From: Culex pipiens pallens
Taxonomy: Eukaryota > Arthropoda > Insecta > Diptera > Culicidae
DNA: 64,000 nt
Direction of reading: 5' to 3'
NCBI RefSeq assembly: GCF_016801865.2
Contig: NC_068937.1
Location: 70,453,373-70,517,372 of the forward strand
Positions 31,376 through 44,300 of this stretch are shown piece by piece. The notes under the pieces were generated by a model. The model saw only the letters and a list, made by a program, of their open reading frames with translations, was not told the origin of the DNA and searched no databases. Numbering within the stretch: position 1 is the stretch's first letter; each line of letters starts with the position of its first letter. The position numbers were made by a program, and so were the translations under genes.

Positions 31376-31990
31376 CACGAAAACAGCATGGAAAAAAACA
31401 AAAGTGCTCGGATCGGGCTCAAAATTTTTCTGGGGGTTCCCTGGCCGAAATAATTAGACCCGTATTTTTTTGTTTGGCCATTAGGGTGACCTACGCCGTG
31501 TTAGGGTGGTCTAAAAAATGACCATTTTCGTCGATTTTCGCAAAAACCACTTTTTTCGAAAAATCATAACTCCTCGCCATTTGAACCGATTTCAATTGTC
31601 TTATACGCAAATGAAAGGTGATAAGTTGGCCTTTCAAAGAAAAATAATAAGAAGTTTCAAAAATCTAGCCTAACATATGAAATGGGCGTATGAAACTTTA
31701 AAATGCCGTTTTGACGGTGTCTGGACCAAATAGCCTATGTCTGGAAATATTTTTATCGGAATCCCCGGACATTTTTACATAACATACTAAAAAATGGGAG
31801 GAGTTCATTAACAGGATTCCGAGATATGATTTTTTGAAAATAAAATCCTTGTTTTTCGACGCGCCGCGCGCAAAAACCGGAGAAAGATAAAATTGGCAAA
31901 AAATCAACTTTTTTCACTAAAACTGCGATAACTTTAAAATTTCAGCGATGACCTATACATGTCTGGGTACCAAAAGTTGCGTCTTTTAAT
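31372..31990 (+). mobile_element. Foldback family C, single arm
   Basis: Begins in ATCCCCACGAAAACAGCATGG directly after the TA array and ends in GCGTCTTTTAATG before another TA array. The sequence recurs in both orientations through 52220. It has no coding capacity. Confidence 0.75.
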
Positions 31991-32011
31991 GTATATATAT
32001 ATATATATATA

Positions 32012-33265
32012 TATACAGCAATTCCCCACGAAAACAGCATGGAAAAAAACAAAAGTGCTCGGATCGGGCTCAAAATTTTTCTGGGGGTTCCCTGGCCGAA
32101 ATAATTAGACCCGTATTTTTTTGTTTGGCCATTAGGGTGACCTACGCCGTGTTAGGGTAGTCTGAAAAATGGCCATTTTCGTCAATTTTCGCAAAAACCA
32201 CTTTTTTCGAAAAATCATAACTCCTCGCCATTTTAACCGATTTCAATTGTCTTATACGCAAATGAAAGGCGATAAGTTGGCCTTTCAAAGAAAAATAATA
32301 AGAAGTTTCAAAAATCTAGCCTAACATATGAAAAGGGCGTATGAAACTTTAAAATGCCGTTTTGACGGTGTCTGGACCAAAGAGCCTATGTCTGGAAATA
32401 TTTTTATCGGATTCCCCGGACATTTTTATGTAACATACTAAAAAATGGGAGGAGTTCATTAACAGGATTCCGATATATGATTTTTTGAAAATAAAATCCG
32501 TGTTTTTTCACGCGCCGCGCGCAAAAACCGGAGAATGACGAATTTGGCAAAAAATCAACTTTTTTCACTAAAACTGCGATAATTTCAAAATTTCAGCGAT
32601 GACCTATAGATGTTTGGGTACCAAATTTTTTGTAATTAAAAGACGCAACTTTTGGTACCCAGACATGTATAGGTCATCGCTGAAATTTTAAAGTTATCGC
32701 AGTTTTAGTGAAAAAAGTGGATTTTTTGCCAATTTTATCTTTCTCCGGTTTTTGCGCGCGGCGCGTCGAAAAACAAGGATTTTATTTTCAAAAAATCATA
32801 TCTCGGAATCCTGTTAATGAACTCCTCCCATTTTTTAGTATGTTATGTAAAAATGTCCGGGGATTCCGATAAAAATATTTCCAGACATAGGCTCTTTGGT
32901 CCAGACACCGTCAAAACGGCATTTTAAAGTTTCATACGCCCATTTCATATGCTAGGCTAGATTTTTGAAACTTCTTATTATTTTTCTTTGAAAGGCCAAC
33001 TTATCACCTTTCATTTGCGTATAAGACAATTGAAATCGGTTCAAATGGCGAGGAGTTATGATTTTTCGAAAAAAGTGGTTTTTGCGAAAATCGACGAAAA
33101 TGGCCATTTTTTAGACCACCCTAACACGGCGTAGGTCACCCTAATGGCCAAACAAAAAAATACGGGTCTAATTATTTCGGCCAGGGAACCCCCAGAAAAA
33201 TTTTGAGCCCGATCCGAGCACTTTTGTTTTTTTCCATGCTGTTTTCGTGGGGAATTGCTGTATAT
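32012..33265. mobile_element. Foldback family C, complete palindromic copy
   Basis: Starts TATACAGCAATTCCCC and ends with the exact complement. Two arms of about 620 bp meet near 32638 and differ at scattered sites. TA arrays flank both ends. It folds as one giant hairpin and carries no ORF of note. Confidence 0.85.
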
Positions 33266-34048
33266 ATATATACAGCAATTCCCCACGAAAACAGCATGAT
33301 TCGAAAAAAAAGTTCTCCGATCGGGCTCAAAATTTTATCTTAAATGCCCAGGTATTTAAAAACGTAGGTTTTAAAGAAAACCTAGATGTTTGGGTATCAA
33401 AAGATCGGAAATTTTATGTCCTTTCCGATTCCACATAGGTTGACTTGTGAATCGTGGACCGGTTCGGATGCCGGCGGATTTTCCTAAGACGTAATTCCGG
33501 GTTGGTACGAAATTCCAACGAAAAATCTATTCTATCGATACAAATACCCCCAAAACGGTGTTATACCCACTCCAAAATGTTTATTTAGCAATTATATGGT
33601 AATATATTGACATTTAGTTGAATTAAAAGTTTGCAAAATTAAGTTTAGATAAGTTTTATATAGAATTTCCAGAGTTATATAAACTTTTATACTAAGTAGT
33701 TAGTAAACTTTATATTCAATCCAATCTCTTTTTTTAATCAGTCAAGGATGCCTATTTGGAGTTGGGAGACTGGATTTATGGTGATTTGTCAACAAATAAC
33801 ATTATTTATGTTAATTTTTCGAAAGGTGTACATACTTTTTTTGCACCTTTTTTATTTTCGTAATAGTATTTGTTATATAACTTTTTATAGAAATCATCTT
33901 TTCATGAGCTTTTTGTAGCAAAATGTTTGGCATGAGTTTTTGAACAAAACGTAGTACTAGGTTCCTGTCAAACTTTAATTTTTTTACATGTTTCATCACA
34001 AAATGTGCATAGTGCCCAAGGGGTGTAAATACTTTTTTTACATACTGT
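33266..34048. other. Short family C fragment and unassigned DNA
   Basis: 33270-33345 is a further family C start that diverges after about 70 bp. The remainder to 34048 is AT-rich and unrecognised. Confidence 0.4.
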
Positions 34049-34606
34049 ATACAGCAATTCCCAACGAAAACAGCATGGAAAAAAACAAAAGTGCTCTGAT
34101 CGGGCTCAACATTTTTCTGGGGGTTCCCTGGTCGAAATAATTACCCCCATTTTCGTCATTTTTTACAAAAACCTCTTTTTTCGAAAAATCCTGCGCCATT
34201 TCATCCGATTTTAGCTGTCTTAGACGCAAAAGAAAGGTGATGAGTTTGGCTATTTGAGAAAGATGATAAGTTTGACTTCCAAGAAAAAAATAATGTAGAG
34301 TTTCAAAAATCTAGCCTAACATATGAAAAGGGCGTATGAATCATTAAAATGCCGTTTCGACGGTGTCTGGACCAAAGAGCCTATATCTGAAAATATTTTC
34401 AACGGATTCCTCGGACAATTTTACATAACATATCCAAAAATGGGCGAGGTTCATTAACAGGATTCAGAGATATGATTTTTTGAAAATAAAATCCGGGTTT
34501 TTCGACGCGCCGCGCGCGAAAACAGGAGATTGACGAAATTGGCAAAAAATCAACTTTTTTCACTAAAACTGCGATAACTCGAAAATTTCAGCGATGACCT
34601 ATACAT
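34049..34606 (+). mobile_element. Foldback family C, left arm split by TIR element
   Basis: Starts ATACAGCAATTCCCAACG and runs to GCGATGACCTATACAT, where a 3.4 kb element is inserted. The partner arm is 38040-38531 in the opposite orientation. Confidence 0.75.
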
Positions 34607-35043
34607 AAGGCTACCAACTCTTGCTGAGCAAAAATCCGTACATTTTGCCGATATGAAACCATGGTTTAACAAAAACTGTCAATGAATTATTTAGATAAAT
34701 TAAATTTAATAAATCTGAGAATTAAAAAGGTGCAGGTGGTTATGTTACACATGACCAGTATGACAAAGAACTTTGCTAGATGATTGTTGAAATTTTCGAT
34801 TAGAACGTCCGATCCAAATTTCCCCATGATTCCCTTATAATTACACAAGACAACTCTTTTGTGGTCTATTTCGTGGCTCTGAAACAGGCTGTTTGATTTG
34901 TAAAGTTTTAAGGTATAATATCAACGTCCTATCGAACTAAGGCGATGAAAATTGCAAGTGGAGCTGAACTGCCCTATTCAGGGCTCTAATTGATTACGAA
35001 ATAGTTATTCTAAATTTCCAGAAACAGTTTAACAGTCATTTTT

Positions 35044-36826
35044 CCCCAACTCTTATGGTTCGGCAAATGTCTCCCCATCGGAACATCCCCGGGGCGTCCG
35101 GCCACTCCGGATTGTGGCCACTACTGCTGAAATATCAAATTTCATGTCCAGTATCAAAATCCATAAAGTTTGATACTCATATTGTACCAACTCTTATGGT
35201 TCGGCAAATGTCCCCCTATCGGAACATCCCCGGGGCCTCCGGCCACTCCAGGTGGTGGCCACTACTGCCGAAATGTCAAATTTCATGTCCAGTATCAAAA
35301 ACCCTAAAGTTTGATACCCATATTGCCCCAACTCTTATGGTTCGGCAAATGTCCCCCCATCGGAACATCCGCGGGGCCTCCGGCCACTCCGGATTGTGGC
35401 CACTACTGCCGAAATGTCAAATTTCATATCCAGTATCAAAAACCCTAAAGTTTGATACCCATATTGCCCCAACTCTTATGGTTCGGCAAATGTCCCCCCA
35501 TCGGAACATCCGCGGGGCCTCCGGCCACTCCGGATTGTGGCCACTATTGCCGAAATGTCCAATTTCATATCCAGTATCAAAAACCCTAAAGTTTGATACC
35601 CATATTGCCCCAACTCTTATGGTTCCGCAAATGTCCCCCTATCGGAACATCCGCGGGGCCTCCGGCCACTCCGGATTGTGGCCACTACTGCCGAAATGTC
35701 CAATTTCATATCCAGTATCAAAAACCCTAAAGTTTGATACCCATATTGCCCCAACTCTTATGGTTCGGCAAATGTCCCCCCATCGGAACATCCCCGGGGC
35801 CTCCGGCCACTCCAGATGGTGGCCACTACTGCCAAAATGTCAAATTTCATGTGCAGTATCAAAAACCCTACAGTTTGATACCCATATTGCCCCAACTCTT
35901 ATGGTTCGGCAAATGTCCCCCCATCGGAACATCCGCGGGGCCTCCGGCCACTCCGGATTGTGGCCACTACTGCCGAAATGTCCAATTTCATATCCAGTAT
36001 CAAAAACCCTAAAGTTTGATACCCATATTGCCCCAACTCTTATGGTTCGGCAAATGTCCCCCCATCGGAACATCCGCGGGGCCTCCGGCCACTCCGGATT
36101 GTGGCCACTACTGCCGAAATGTCCAATTTCATATCCAGTATCAAAAACCCTAAAGTTTGATACCCATATTGCCCCAACTCTTATGGTTCGGCAAATGTCC
36201 CCCCATCGGAACATCCCCGGGGCCTCCGGCCACTCCAGATGGTGGCCACTACTGCCAAAATGTCAAATTTCATGTGCAGTATCAAAAACCCTACAGTTTG
36301 ATACCCATATTGCCCCAACTCTTATGGTTCCGCAAATGTCCCCCCATCGGAACATCCCCGGGGCCTCCGGCCACTCCAGGTGGTGGCCACTACTGCCGAA
36401 ATGTCAAATTTCATGTCCAGTATCAAAAACCCTAAAGTTTGATACCCATATTGCCCCAACTCTTATGGTTCGGCAAATGTCCCCCCATCGGAACATCCGC
36501 GGGGCCTCCGGCCACTCCGGATTGTGGCCACTACTGCCGAAATGTCCAATTTCATATCCAGTATCAAAAACCCTAAAGTTTGATACCCATATTGCCCCAA
36601 CTCTTATGGTTCGGCAAATGTCCCCCCATCGGAACATCCGCGGGGCCTCCGGCCACTCCGGATTGTGGCCACTACTGCCGAAATGTCCAATTTCATATCC
36701 AGTATCAAAAACCCTAAAGTTTGATACCCATATTGCCCCAACTCTTATGGTTCGGGAAAAGTCCCCCTATCGGAACACCCGCCGGGGACTCCGGCCACTC
36801 CAAGTGGTGGCCAATTCCAATTCCCG
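35044..36826. repeat. 141-bp minisatellite, 12 full units plus a partial (unit 1)
   Basis: Units begin CCCCAACTCTTATGGTTCGG and are 141 bp, a multiple of three. A 639-codon frame (35055-36974) therefore stays open through all of them, and other frames are open too. Two unit types alternate (CCCCGGGG with CAGGTGG/CAGATGG, against CCGCGGGG with CGGATTGTGG). Units 6 and 9 share private variants, pointing to duplication of a three-unit block. Confidence 0.9.
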
Positions 36827-37505
36827 CTCATGCCGGCTGGCATGTCTTGGCGTGTCCATGCCTCCAGGCTATCTGCTCCCGGGCCTCCAGGCCGTCTGCT
36901 ACCGGGCCTCCAGGCCATCTGCTCCCGATGTTGACTCGTCGACGTCCAGCAGCAGAATGAATTTTCGGGACTGACCGAGCCGCTTTTTGTTGATTTAGGT
37001 CGGGGACGTATGCCCCGCCTTTTTGCACCCATTCTCCTACATCTCCTTATTCGCTTTTTGCCGCGTCGACGATCCGAAAATTATGAGGTAGAGTGGGGGT
37101 GATTTTAGATACATCAATCTCACGTCTCTATATTGACTGATTGGGAAACGTTTGTTCAACCAACCAGCGTGCACCAAAAAGAGGGGAAATTTGCCGAGAG
37201 GGGAATTCGTCACGTAACGTTTTGGCTTCGCGAAAATTTTGGATTGACACCCCGTATAGAAACCTTAGGACAAAGTTCTTTGTCAAAATATAAAACTGTG
37301 TCGTTTTTACAGCTAACAAATTTCACAAAATGCTATCAGAGTGCTTATGACCTGCACGTTTAAAAGTATTCATAAAATAAACCGTGATTTGAATCAAATC
37401 ATTATATTCTTCAATTTTTTTTGTTAAACGTTTAAAAGTTTACGAAATGTCAAGTGTCCCTGGCTTTTACGAATAATATCGTTCTTAGTGTTTTCACGAA
37501 CACTT

Positions 37506-37731
37506 TTCCAGAGTTTTTTTTATTGAAAAGATCCTATAGCGTGTGAAACACAACAGTTTATAAGACCTTTAAAAAGTTCTAGATTTGTTAAATGTTCAAA
37601 TGTATTTACAAGTTTTAGAAAGCCTTTAGAAATGGAATATATTTAGTAAGGAATTTCTAAAAGAACAATTCCAGAGTTTTTTTAAAGGTCCTATCAACAT
37701 ATGAAAGACAATAGTTCAAAAACTCTAGAAT
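37506..37731. mobile_element. Two mini-foldbacks related to 28485-28571 (unit 1)
   Basis: 37506-37588 starts TTCCAGAGTTTTTTTT and ends AGTTCTAGATTTG. 37666-37731 starts CAATTCCAGAG and ends CTCTAGAATT. Both have the AAAGGTCC-type inner inverts. Confidence 0.6.
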
Positions 37732-38039
37732 TATTGATAATCTAGTTTGAATTGAAGAAACCCCGGAAAACTCAAACTCATAGAAAAATAAAAATTTCTA
37801 GTAAACAAATGCTTCGACTAAATCAAAAAAGCAATTTAATGATTAAAAAGTTGTTAAAATTCCGTACAAATCCGTATTATGCGTAAAATTCCCTACAAAA
37901 AATCCGGCCTGTTAAAAATCCGCGAAGAGGTTCCAAAATCCGTATGGTAAGGAAAAAATTCGTACAGTTGGTAGCCTTACCTATACATATATATATACAG
38001 CAGTTCCATATGGAAGTTAAAGAAAATCGTTGCGTATTT

Positions 38040-38531
38040 CAATTACGGAAATTTTGGTACCCTAACATGTATAGGTCATCGCTGAAATTTTCGAGTTATC
38101 GCAGTTTTAGTGAAAAAAGTTGATTTTTTGCCAATTTCGTCAATCTCCTGTTTTCGCGCGCGGCGCGTCGAAAAACCCGGATTTTATTTTCAAAAAATCA
38201 TATCTCTGAATCCTGTTAATGAACTTCGCCCATTTTTTGATATGTTATGTAAAATTGTCCGAGGAATCCGTTGAAAATATTTTCAGATATAGGCTCTTTG
38301 GTCCAGACACCGTCGAAACGGCATTTTAATGATTCATACGCCCTTTTCATATGTAAGGCTAGATTTTTGAAACTCTACATTATTTTTTCTTGGAAGTCAA
38401 ACTTATCATCTTTCATTTGCGCCCTAGACAGCTAAAATCGGTTGAAATGGAGCGAAGTTATGATTTTTTGAAAAAAGTGGTTTTTGTGAAAATCGACGAA
38501 AATTGCCATTTTTACAGAATGGGGAATTGCT
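38040..38531 (-). mobile_element. Foldback family C, right arm (unit 1)
   Basis: Inverted partner of 34049-34606, ending GGGGAATTGCTATATA. Confidence 0.75.
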
Positions 38532-38537
38532 ATATAT

Positions 38538-38820
38538 ACAGCAATTCGCCACGAAAACAGCATGATTCGAAAAAAAAGTTTTTCTGGGGGATCCTTGGCC
38601 GAAATAATTAGACCCGTCTTTTTTTGTTTGGCCATTAGGGTGACCTACGCCGTGTTAGGGTGGTCCGAAAAATGGCAATTTTCGTCGATTTTCGCAAAAA
38701 CCACTTTTTTTCAAAAAATCATATCTCCGCGCCATTTCATCCGATTTTAGCTGTCCTAGACGCAAAAGAAAGGTGATTAGTTTGGCTAATTGGGAAAAAT
38801 TGTAAGAAGTTTCGAAAATC
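38538..38820 (+). mobile_element. Foldback family C, fragment (unit 1)
   Basis: Starts TATACAGCAATTCGCC and runs about 285 bp until it meets the Jockey-like coding sequence, which it truncates. Confidence 0.7.
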
Positions 38821-39597
38821 TGAGCTTGTAACGCACTGTCATAGATCAAATTAGCTAGAAACGCATATTCTTCAAGCGGTGCCAACCCAGCTCGCAACTC
38901 AACTCTTATGGAGACTGCCTCCGCGTACTGTTTTCAGTCGATATTTCGCGTCAGGTCGTAAGGCATCTCCACCGTTGTCGATTGTTGTGGGCCATGGCTA
39001 ACCAGAATAGTGATCGGCAAATGATCACTGCCACGAGGATCTTGGAGCACGTTCCAGTCACAGAGAACTGCCAGACTGTTGGAACAGGACGACAAGTCGA
39101 TGGCACTCGCCTTCGTGCCGGACGAAGTTGACGTTGGTGGTGTTGCAATCCGCGTAACTTGTTTGTCCCTGTTTAGGAGGGTCATCTGGAAGTCGTCGCA
39201 CAGTTCATAAATCATGAGGGTCTGTTTTGTGACTTCCCCACTTGGTGCTGTGAAGATTAAGCTGCCTGCAACAGCTCAAACATACCCCACAACTTTTGTC
39301 GAGTTAACGACACCTGTGGGGGAACGTAGACGGACACAGTGCAAATGTCCAGTCCTCTGATCCTGGCCTGTGCTGCGACTGCTTCGATTCCTCCTAGCTT
39401 CGGGAGCGTGACCTTTCTAAAAGTGTGGCATTTCCTGACCCCAATCAGTACGCCTCCACCTCTATTTGGTCCTGCCCTGCTCTCTGTGATGATGTTGTAC
39501 CGCCGGAAAGCTGGCGTCTCATCTCCGATAAGAAACGTTTCGCTCAGTGCAAACACATCACAGTCCCGTTCGAATGCGAATTGTTGAAAATCGTTTT
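38821..39597 (-). pseudogene. Jockey-like ORF2 endonuclease fragment (unit 1)
   Basis: Minus-strand fragment with FERDCDVFALSETFL, GGGVLIGVR and SDHLPITILVSHG, hallmarks of the apurinic endonuclease of Jockey-group elements. The region expected to hold GGDFNAH is deleted and frameshifted near 39230-39265. The upstream part is lost at the duplication junction (39597). It is a partial duplicate of 44300-45221. Confidence 0.8.
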
Positions 39598-40087
39598 CTG
39601 GGGGTTCCCTGGTCGAAATAATTACCCCCATTTTCGTCATTTTTTACAAAAACCTCTTTTTTCGAAAAATCCTGCGCCATTTCATCCGATTTTAGCTGTC
39701 TTAGACGCAAAAGAAAGGTGATGAGTTTGGCTATTTGAGAAAGATGATAAGTTTGACTTCCAAGAAAAAAATAATGTAGAGTTTCAAAAATCTAGCCTAA
39801 CATATGAAAAGGGCGTATGAATCATTAAAATGCCGTTTCGACGGTGTCTGGACCAAAGAGCCTATATCTGAAAATATTTTCAACGGATTCCTCGGACAAT
39901 TTTACATAACATATCAAAAAATGGGCGAGGTTCATTAACAGGATTCAGAGATATGATTTTTTGAAAATAAAATCCGGGTTTTTCGACGCGCCGCGCGCGA
40001 AAACAGGAGATTGACGAAATTGGCAAAAAATCAACTTTTTTCACTAAAACTGCGATAACTCGAAAATTTCAGCGATGACCTATACAT
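39598..40087 (+). mobile_element. Foldback family C, left arm remainder (unit 2)
   Basis: Copy of 34117-34606 starting at CTGGGGGTTCCC. Confidence 0.75.
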
Positions 40088-43000
40088 AAGGCTACCAACT
40101 CTTGCTGAGCAAAAATCCGTACATTTTGCCGATATGAAACCATGGTTTAACAAAAACTGTCAATGAATTATTTAGATAAATTAAATTTAATAAATCTGAG
40201 AATTAAAAAGGTGCAGGTGGTTATGTTACACATGACCAGTATGACAAAGAACTTTGCTAGATGATTGTTGAAATTTTCGATTAGAACGTCCGATCCAAAT
40301 TTCCCCATGATTCCCTTATAATTACACAAGACAACTCTTTTGTGGTCTATTTCGTGGCTCTGAAACAGGCTGTTTGATTTGTAAAGTTTTAAGGTATAAT
40401 ATCAACGTCCTATCGAACTAAGGCGATGAAAATTGCAAGTGGAGCTGAACTGCCCTATTCAGGGCTCTAATTGATTACGAAATAGTTATTCTAAATTTCC
40501 AGAAACAGTTTAACAGTCATTTTTCCCCAACTCTTATGGTTCGGCAAATGTCTCCCCATCGGAACATCCCCGGGGCGTCCGGCCACTCCGGATTGTGGCC
40601 ACTACTGCTGAAATATCAAATTTCATGTCCAGTATCAAAATCCATAAAGTTTGATACTCATATTGTACCAACTCTTATGGTTCGGCAAATGTCCCCCTAT
40701 CGGAACATCCCCGGGGCCTCCGGCCACTCCAGGTGGTGGCCACTACTGCCGAAATGTCAAATTTCATGTCCAGTATCAAAAACCCTAAAGTTTGATACCC
40801 ATATTGCCCCAACTCTTATGGTTCGGCAAATGTCCCCCCATCGGAACATCCGCGGGGCCTCCGGCCACTCCGGATTGTGGCCACTACTGCCGAAATGTCA
40901 AATTTCATATCCAGTATCAAAAACCCTAAAGTTTGATACCCATATTGCCCCAACTCTTATGGTTCGGCAAATGTCCCCCCATCGGAACATCCGCGGGGCC
41001 TCCGGCCACTCCGGATTGTGGCCACTATTGCCGAAATGTCCAATTTCATATCCAGTATCAAAAACCCTAAAGTTTGATACCCATATTGCCCCAACTCTTA
41101 TGGTTCCGCAAATGTCCCCCTATCGGAACATCCGCGGGGCCTCCGGCCACTCCGGATTGTGGCCACTACTGCCGAAATGTCCAATTTCATATCCAGTATC
41201 AAAAACCCTAAAGTTTGATACCCATATTGCCCCAACTCTTATGGTTCGGCAAATGTCCCCCCATCGGAACATCCCCGGGGCCTCCGGCCACTCCAGATGG
41301 TGGCCACTACTGCCAAAATGTCAAATTTCATGTGCAGTATCAAAAACCCTACAGTTTGATACCCATATTGCCCCAACTCTTATGGTTCGGCAAATGTCCC
41401 CCCATCGGAACATCCGCGGGGCCTCCGGCCACTCCGGATTGTGGCCACTACTGCCGAAATGTCCAATTTCATATCCAGTATCAAAAACCCTAAAGTTTGA
41501 TACCCATATTGCCCCAACTCTTATGGTTCGGCAAATGTCCCCCCATCGGAACATCCGCGGGGCCTCCGGCCACTCCGGATTGTGGCCACTACTGCCGAAA
41601 TGTCCAATTTCATATCCAGTATCAAAAACCCTAAAGTTTGATACCCATATTGCCCCAACTCTTATGGTTCGGCAAATGTCCCCCCATCGGAACATCCCCG
41701 GGGCCTCCGGCCACTCCAGATGGTGGCCACTACTGCCAAAATGTCAAATTTCATGTGCAGTATCAAAAACCCTACAGTTTGATACCCATATTGCCCCAAC
41801 TCTTATGGTTCCGCAAATGTCCCCCCATCGGAACATCCCCGGGGCCTCCGGCCACTCCAGGTGGTGGCCACTACTGCCGAAATGTCAAATTTCATGTCCA
41901 GTATCAAAAACCCTAAAGTTTGATACCCATATTGCCCCAACTCTTATGGTTCGGCAAATGTCCCCCCATCGGAACATCCGCGGGGCCTCCGGCCACTCCG
42001 GATTGTGGCCACTACTGCCGAAATGTCCAATTTCATATCCAGTATCAAAAACCCTAAAGTTTGATACCCATATTGCCCCAACTCTTATGGTTCGGCAAAT
42101 GTCCCCCCATCGGAACATCCGCGGGGCCTCCGGCCACTCCGGATTGTGGCCACTACTGCCGAAATGTCCAATTTCATATCCAGTATCAAAAACCCTAAAG
42201 TTTGATACCCATATTGCCCCAACTCTTATGGTTCGGGAAAAGTCCCCCTATCGGAACACCCGCCGGGGACTCCGGCCACTCCAAGTGGTGGCCAATTCCA
42301 ATTCCCGCTCATGCCGGCTGGCATGTCTTGGCGTGTCCATGCCTCCAGGCTATCTGCTCCCGGGCCTCCAGGCCGTCTGCTACCGGGCCTCCAGGCCATC
42401 TGCTCCCGATGTTGACTCGTCGACGTCCAGCAGCAGAATGAATTTTCGGGACTGACCGAGCCGCTTTTTGTTGATTTAGGTCGGGGACGTATGCCCCGCC
42501 TTTTTGCACCCATTCTCCTACATCTCCTTATTCGCTTTTTGCCGCGTCGACGATCCGAAAATTATGAGGTAGAGTGGGGGTGATTTTAGATACATCAATC
42601 TCACGTCTCTATATTGACTGATTGGGAAACGTTTGTTCAACCAACCAGCGTGCACCAAAAAGAGGGGAAATTTGCCGAGAGGGGAATTCGTCACGTAACG
42701 TTTTGGCTTCGCGAAAATTTTGGATTGACACCCCGTATAGAAACCTTAGGACAAAGTTCTTTGTCAAAATATAAAACTGTGTCGTTTTTACAGCTAACAA
42801 ATTTCACAAAATGCTATCAGAGTGCTTATGACCTGCACGTTTAAAAGTATTCATAAAATAAACCGTGATTTGAATCAAATCATTATATTCTTCAATTTTT
42901 TTTGTTAAACGTTTAAAAGTTTACGAAATGTCAAGTGTCCCTGGCTTTTACGAATAATATCGTTCTTAGTGTTTTCACGAACACTTTTCCAGAGTTTTTT

Positions 43001-43459
43001 TTATTGAAAAGATCCTATAGCGTGTGAAACACAACAGTTTATAAGACCTTTAAAAAGTTCTAGATTTGTTAAATGTTCAAATGTATTTACAAGTTTTAGA
43101 AAGCCTTTAGAAATGGAATATATTTAGTAAGGAATTTCTAAAAGAACAATTCCAGAGTTTTTTTAAAGGTCCTATCAACATATGAAAGACAATAGTTCAA
43201 AAACTCTAGAATTATTGATAATCTAGTTTGAATTGAAGAAACCCCGGAAAACTCAAACTCATAGAAAAATAAAAATTTCTAGTAAACAAATGCTTCGACT
43301 AAATCAAAAAAGCAATTTAATGATTAAAAAGTTGTTAAAATTCCGTACAAATCCGTATTATGCGTAAAATTCCCTACAAAAAATCCGGCCTGTTAAAAAT
43401 CCGCGAAGAGGTTCCAAAATCCGTATGGTAAGGAAAAAATTCGTACAGTTGGTAGCCTT
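40088..43459. mobile_element. 3.4 kb TIR element carrying a minisatellite (unit 2)
   Basis: Copy of 34607-37978 with the same TIRs, flanking ACCTATACAT and mini-foldbacks (about 42987-43069 and 43147-43212). Confidence 0.75.
40525..42307. repeat. 141-bp minisatellite (unit 2)
   Basis: The same 12 full units plus a partial in the same order as unit 1, giving the same 639-codon frame (40536-42455). Array length has not changed since the duplication. Confidence 0.9.
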
Positions 43460-43520
43460 ACCTATACATATATATATACAGCAGTTCCATATGGAAGTTA
43501 AAGAAAATCGTTGCGTATTT

Positions 43521-44300
43521 CAATTACGGAAATTTTGGTACCCTAACATGTATAGGTCATCGCTGAAATTTTCGAGTTATCGCAGTTTTAGTGAAAAAAG
43601 TTGATTTTTTGCCAATTTCGTCAATCTCCTGTTTTCGCGCGCGGCGCGTCGAAAAACCCGGATTTTATTTTCAAAAAATCATATCTCTGAATCCTGTTAA
43701 TGAACTTCGCCCATTTTTTGATATGTTATGTAAAATTCCGAGGAATCCGTTGAAAATATTTTCAGATATAGGCTCTTTGGTCCAGACACCGTCGAAACGG
43801 CATTTTAATGATTCATACGCCCTTTTCATATGTAAGGCTAGATTTTTGAAACTCTACATTATTTTTTCTTGGAAGTCAAACTTATCATCTTTCATTTGCG
43901 CCCTAGACAGCTAAAATCGGTTGAAATGGAGCGAAGTTATGATTTTTTGAAAAAAGTGGTTTTTGTGAAAATCGACGAAAATTGCCATTTTTACAGAATG
44001 GGGAATTGCTATATATACAGCAATTCGCCACGAAAACAGCATGATTCGAAAAAAAAGTTTTTCTGGGGGATCCTTGGCCGAAATAATTAGACCCGTCTTT
44101 TTTTGTTTGGCCATTAGGGTGACCTACGCCGTGTTAGGGTGGTCCGAAAAATGGCAATTTTCGTCGATTTTCGCAAAAACCACTTTTTTTCAAAAAATCA
44201 TATCTCCGCGCCATTTCATCCGATTTTAGCTGTCCTAGACGCAAAAGAAAGGTGATTAGTTTGGCTAATTGGGAAAAATTGTAAGAAGTTTCGAAAATCT
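43521..44300. mobile_element. Foldback family C right arm and fragment (unit 2)
   Basis: Copies of 38040-38531 (minus) and 38538-38820 (plus), with a 2-bp deletion near 43736. Confidence 0.7.

Larger units (their letters stand above)
34607..37978. mobile_element. 3.4 kb TIR element carrying a minisatellite (unit 1)
   Basis: Perfect 13-bp terminal inverts AAGGCTACCAACT/AGTTGGTAGCCTT, with further imperfect inversion (AAAAATCCGTAC). ACCTATACAT lies on both sides (34597-34606, 37979-37988). The cargo is a 141-bp minisatellite, a short unique region and two mini-foldbacks. No transposase is seen. A 10-bp duplication would fit Mutator-like enzymes, but the AT-rich target makes the exact length uncertain. 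Confidence 0.75.
34117..39597. repeat. 5,481-bp tandem unit 1
   Basis: Nearly identical to 39598-45076: one 2-bp indel (near 38257) and a handful of substitutions were seen. The left breakpoint lies in a family C arm; the right breakpoint lies in the Jockey-like ORF2. The junction shows about 3 nt of T microhomology. Confidence 0.9.

Noticed and set aside
35044..36826. CRISPR array
   Set aside because: Regular repeats, but each unit is a 141-bp tandem copy with no unique spacers, no cas genes, and a eukaryotic context. The same applies to the 110-bp array at 54600.
35055..36974. 639-residue ORF (and its twin at 40536-42455) as a protein gene
   Set aside because: It arises from a 141-bp repeat unit that is a multiple of three. 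Other frames and the opposite strand are open over the same array, and the composition is not protein-like.
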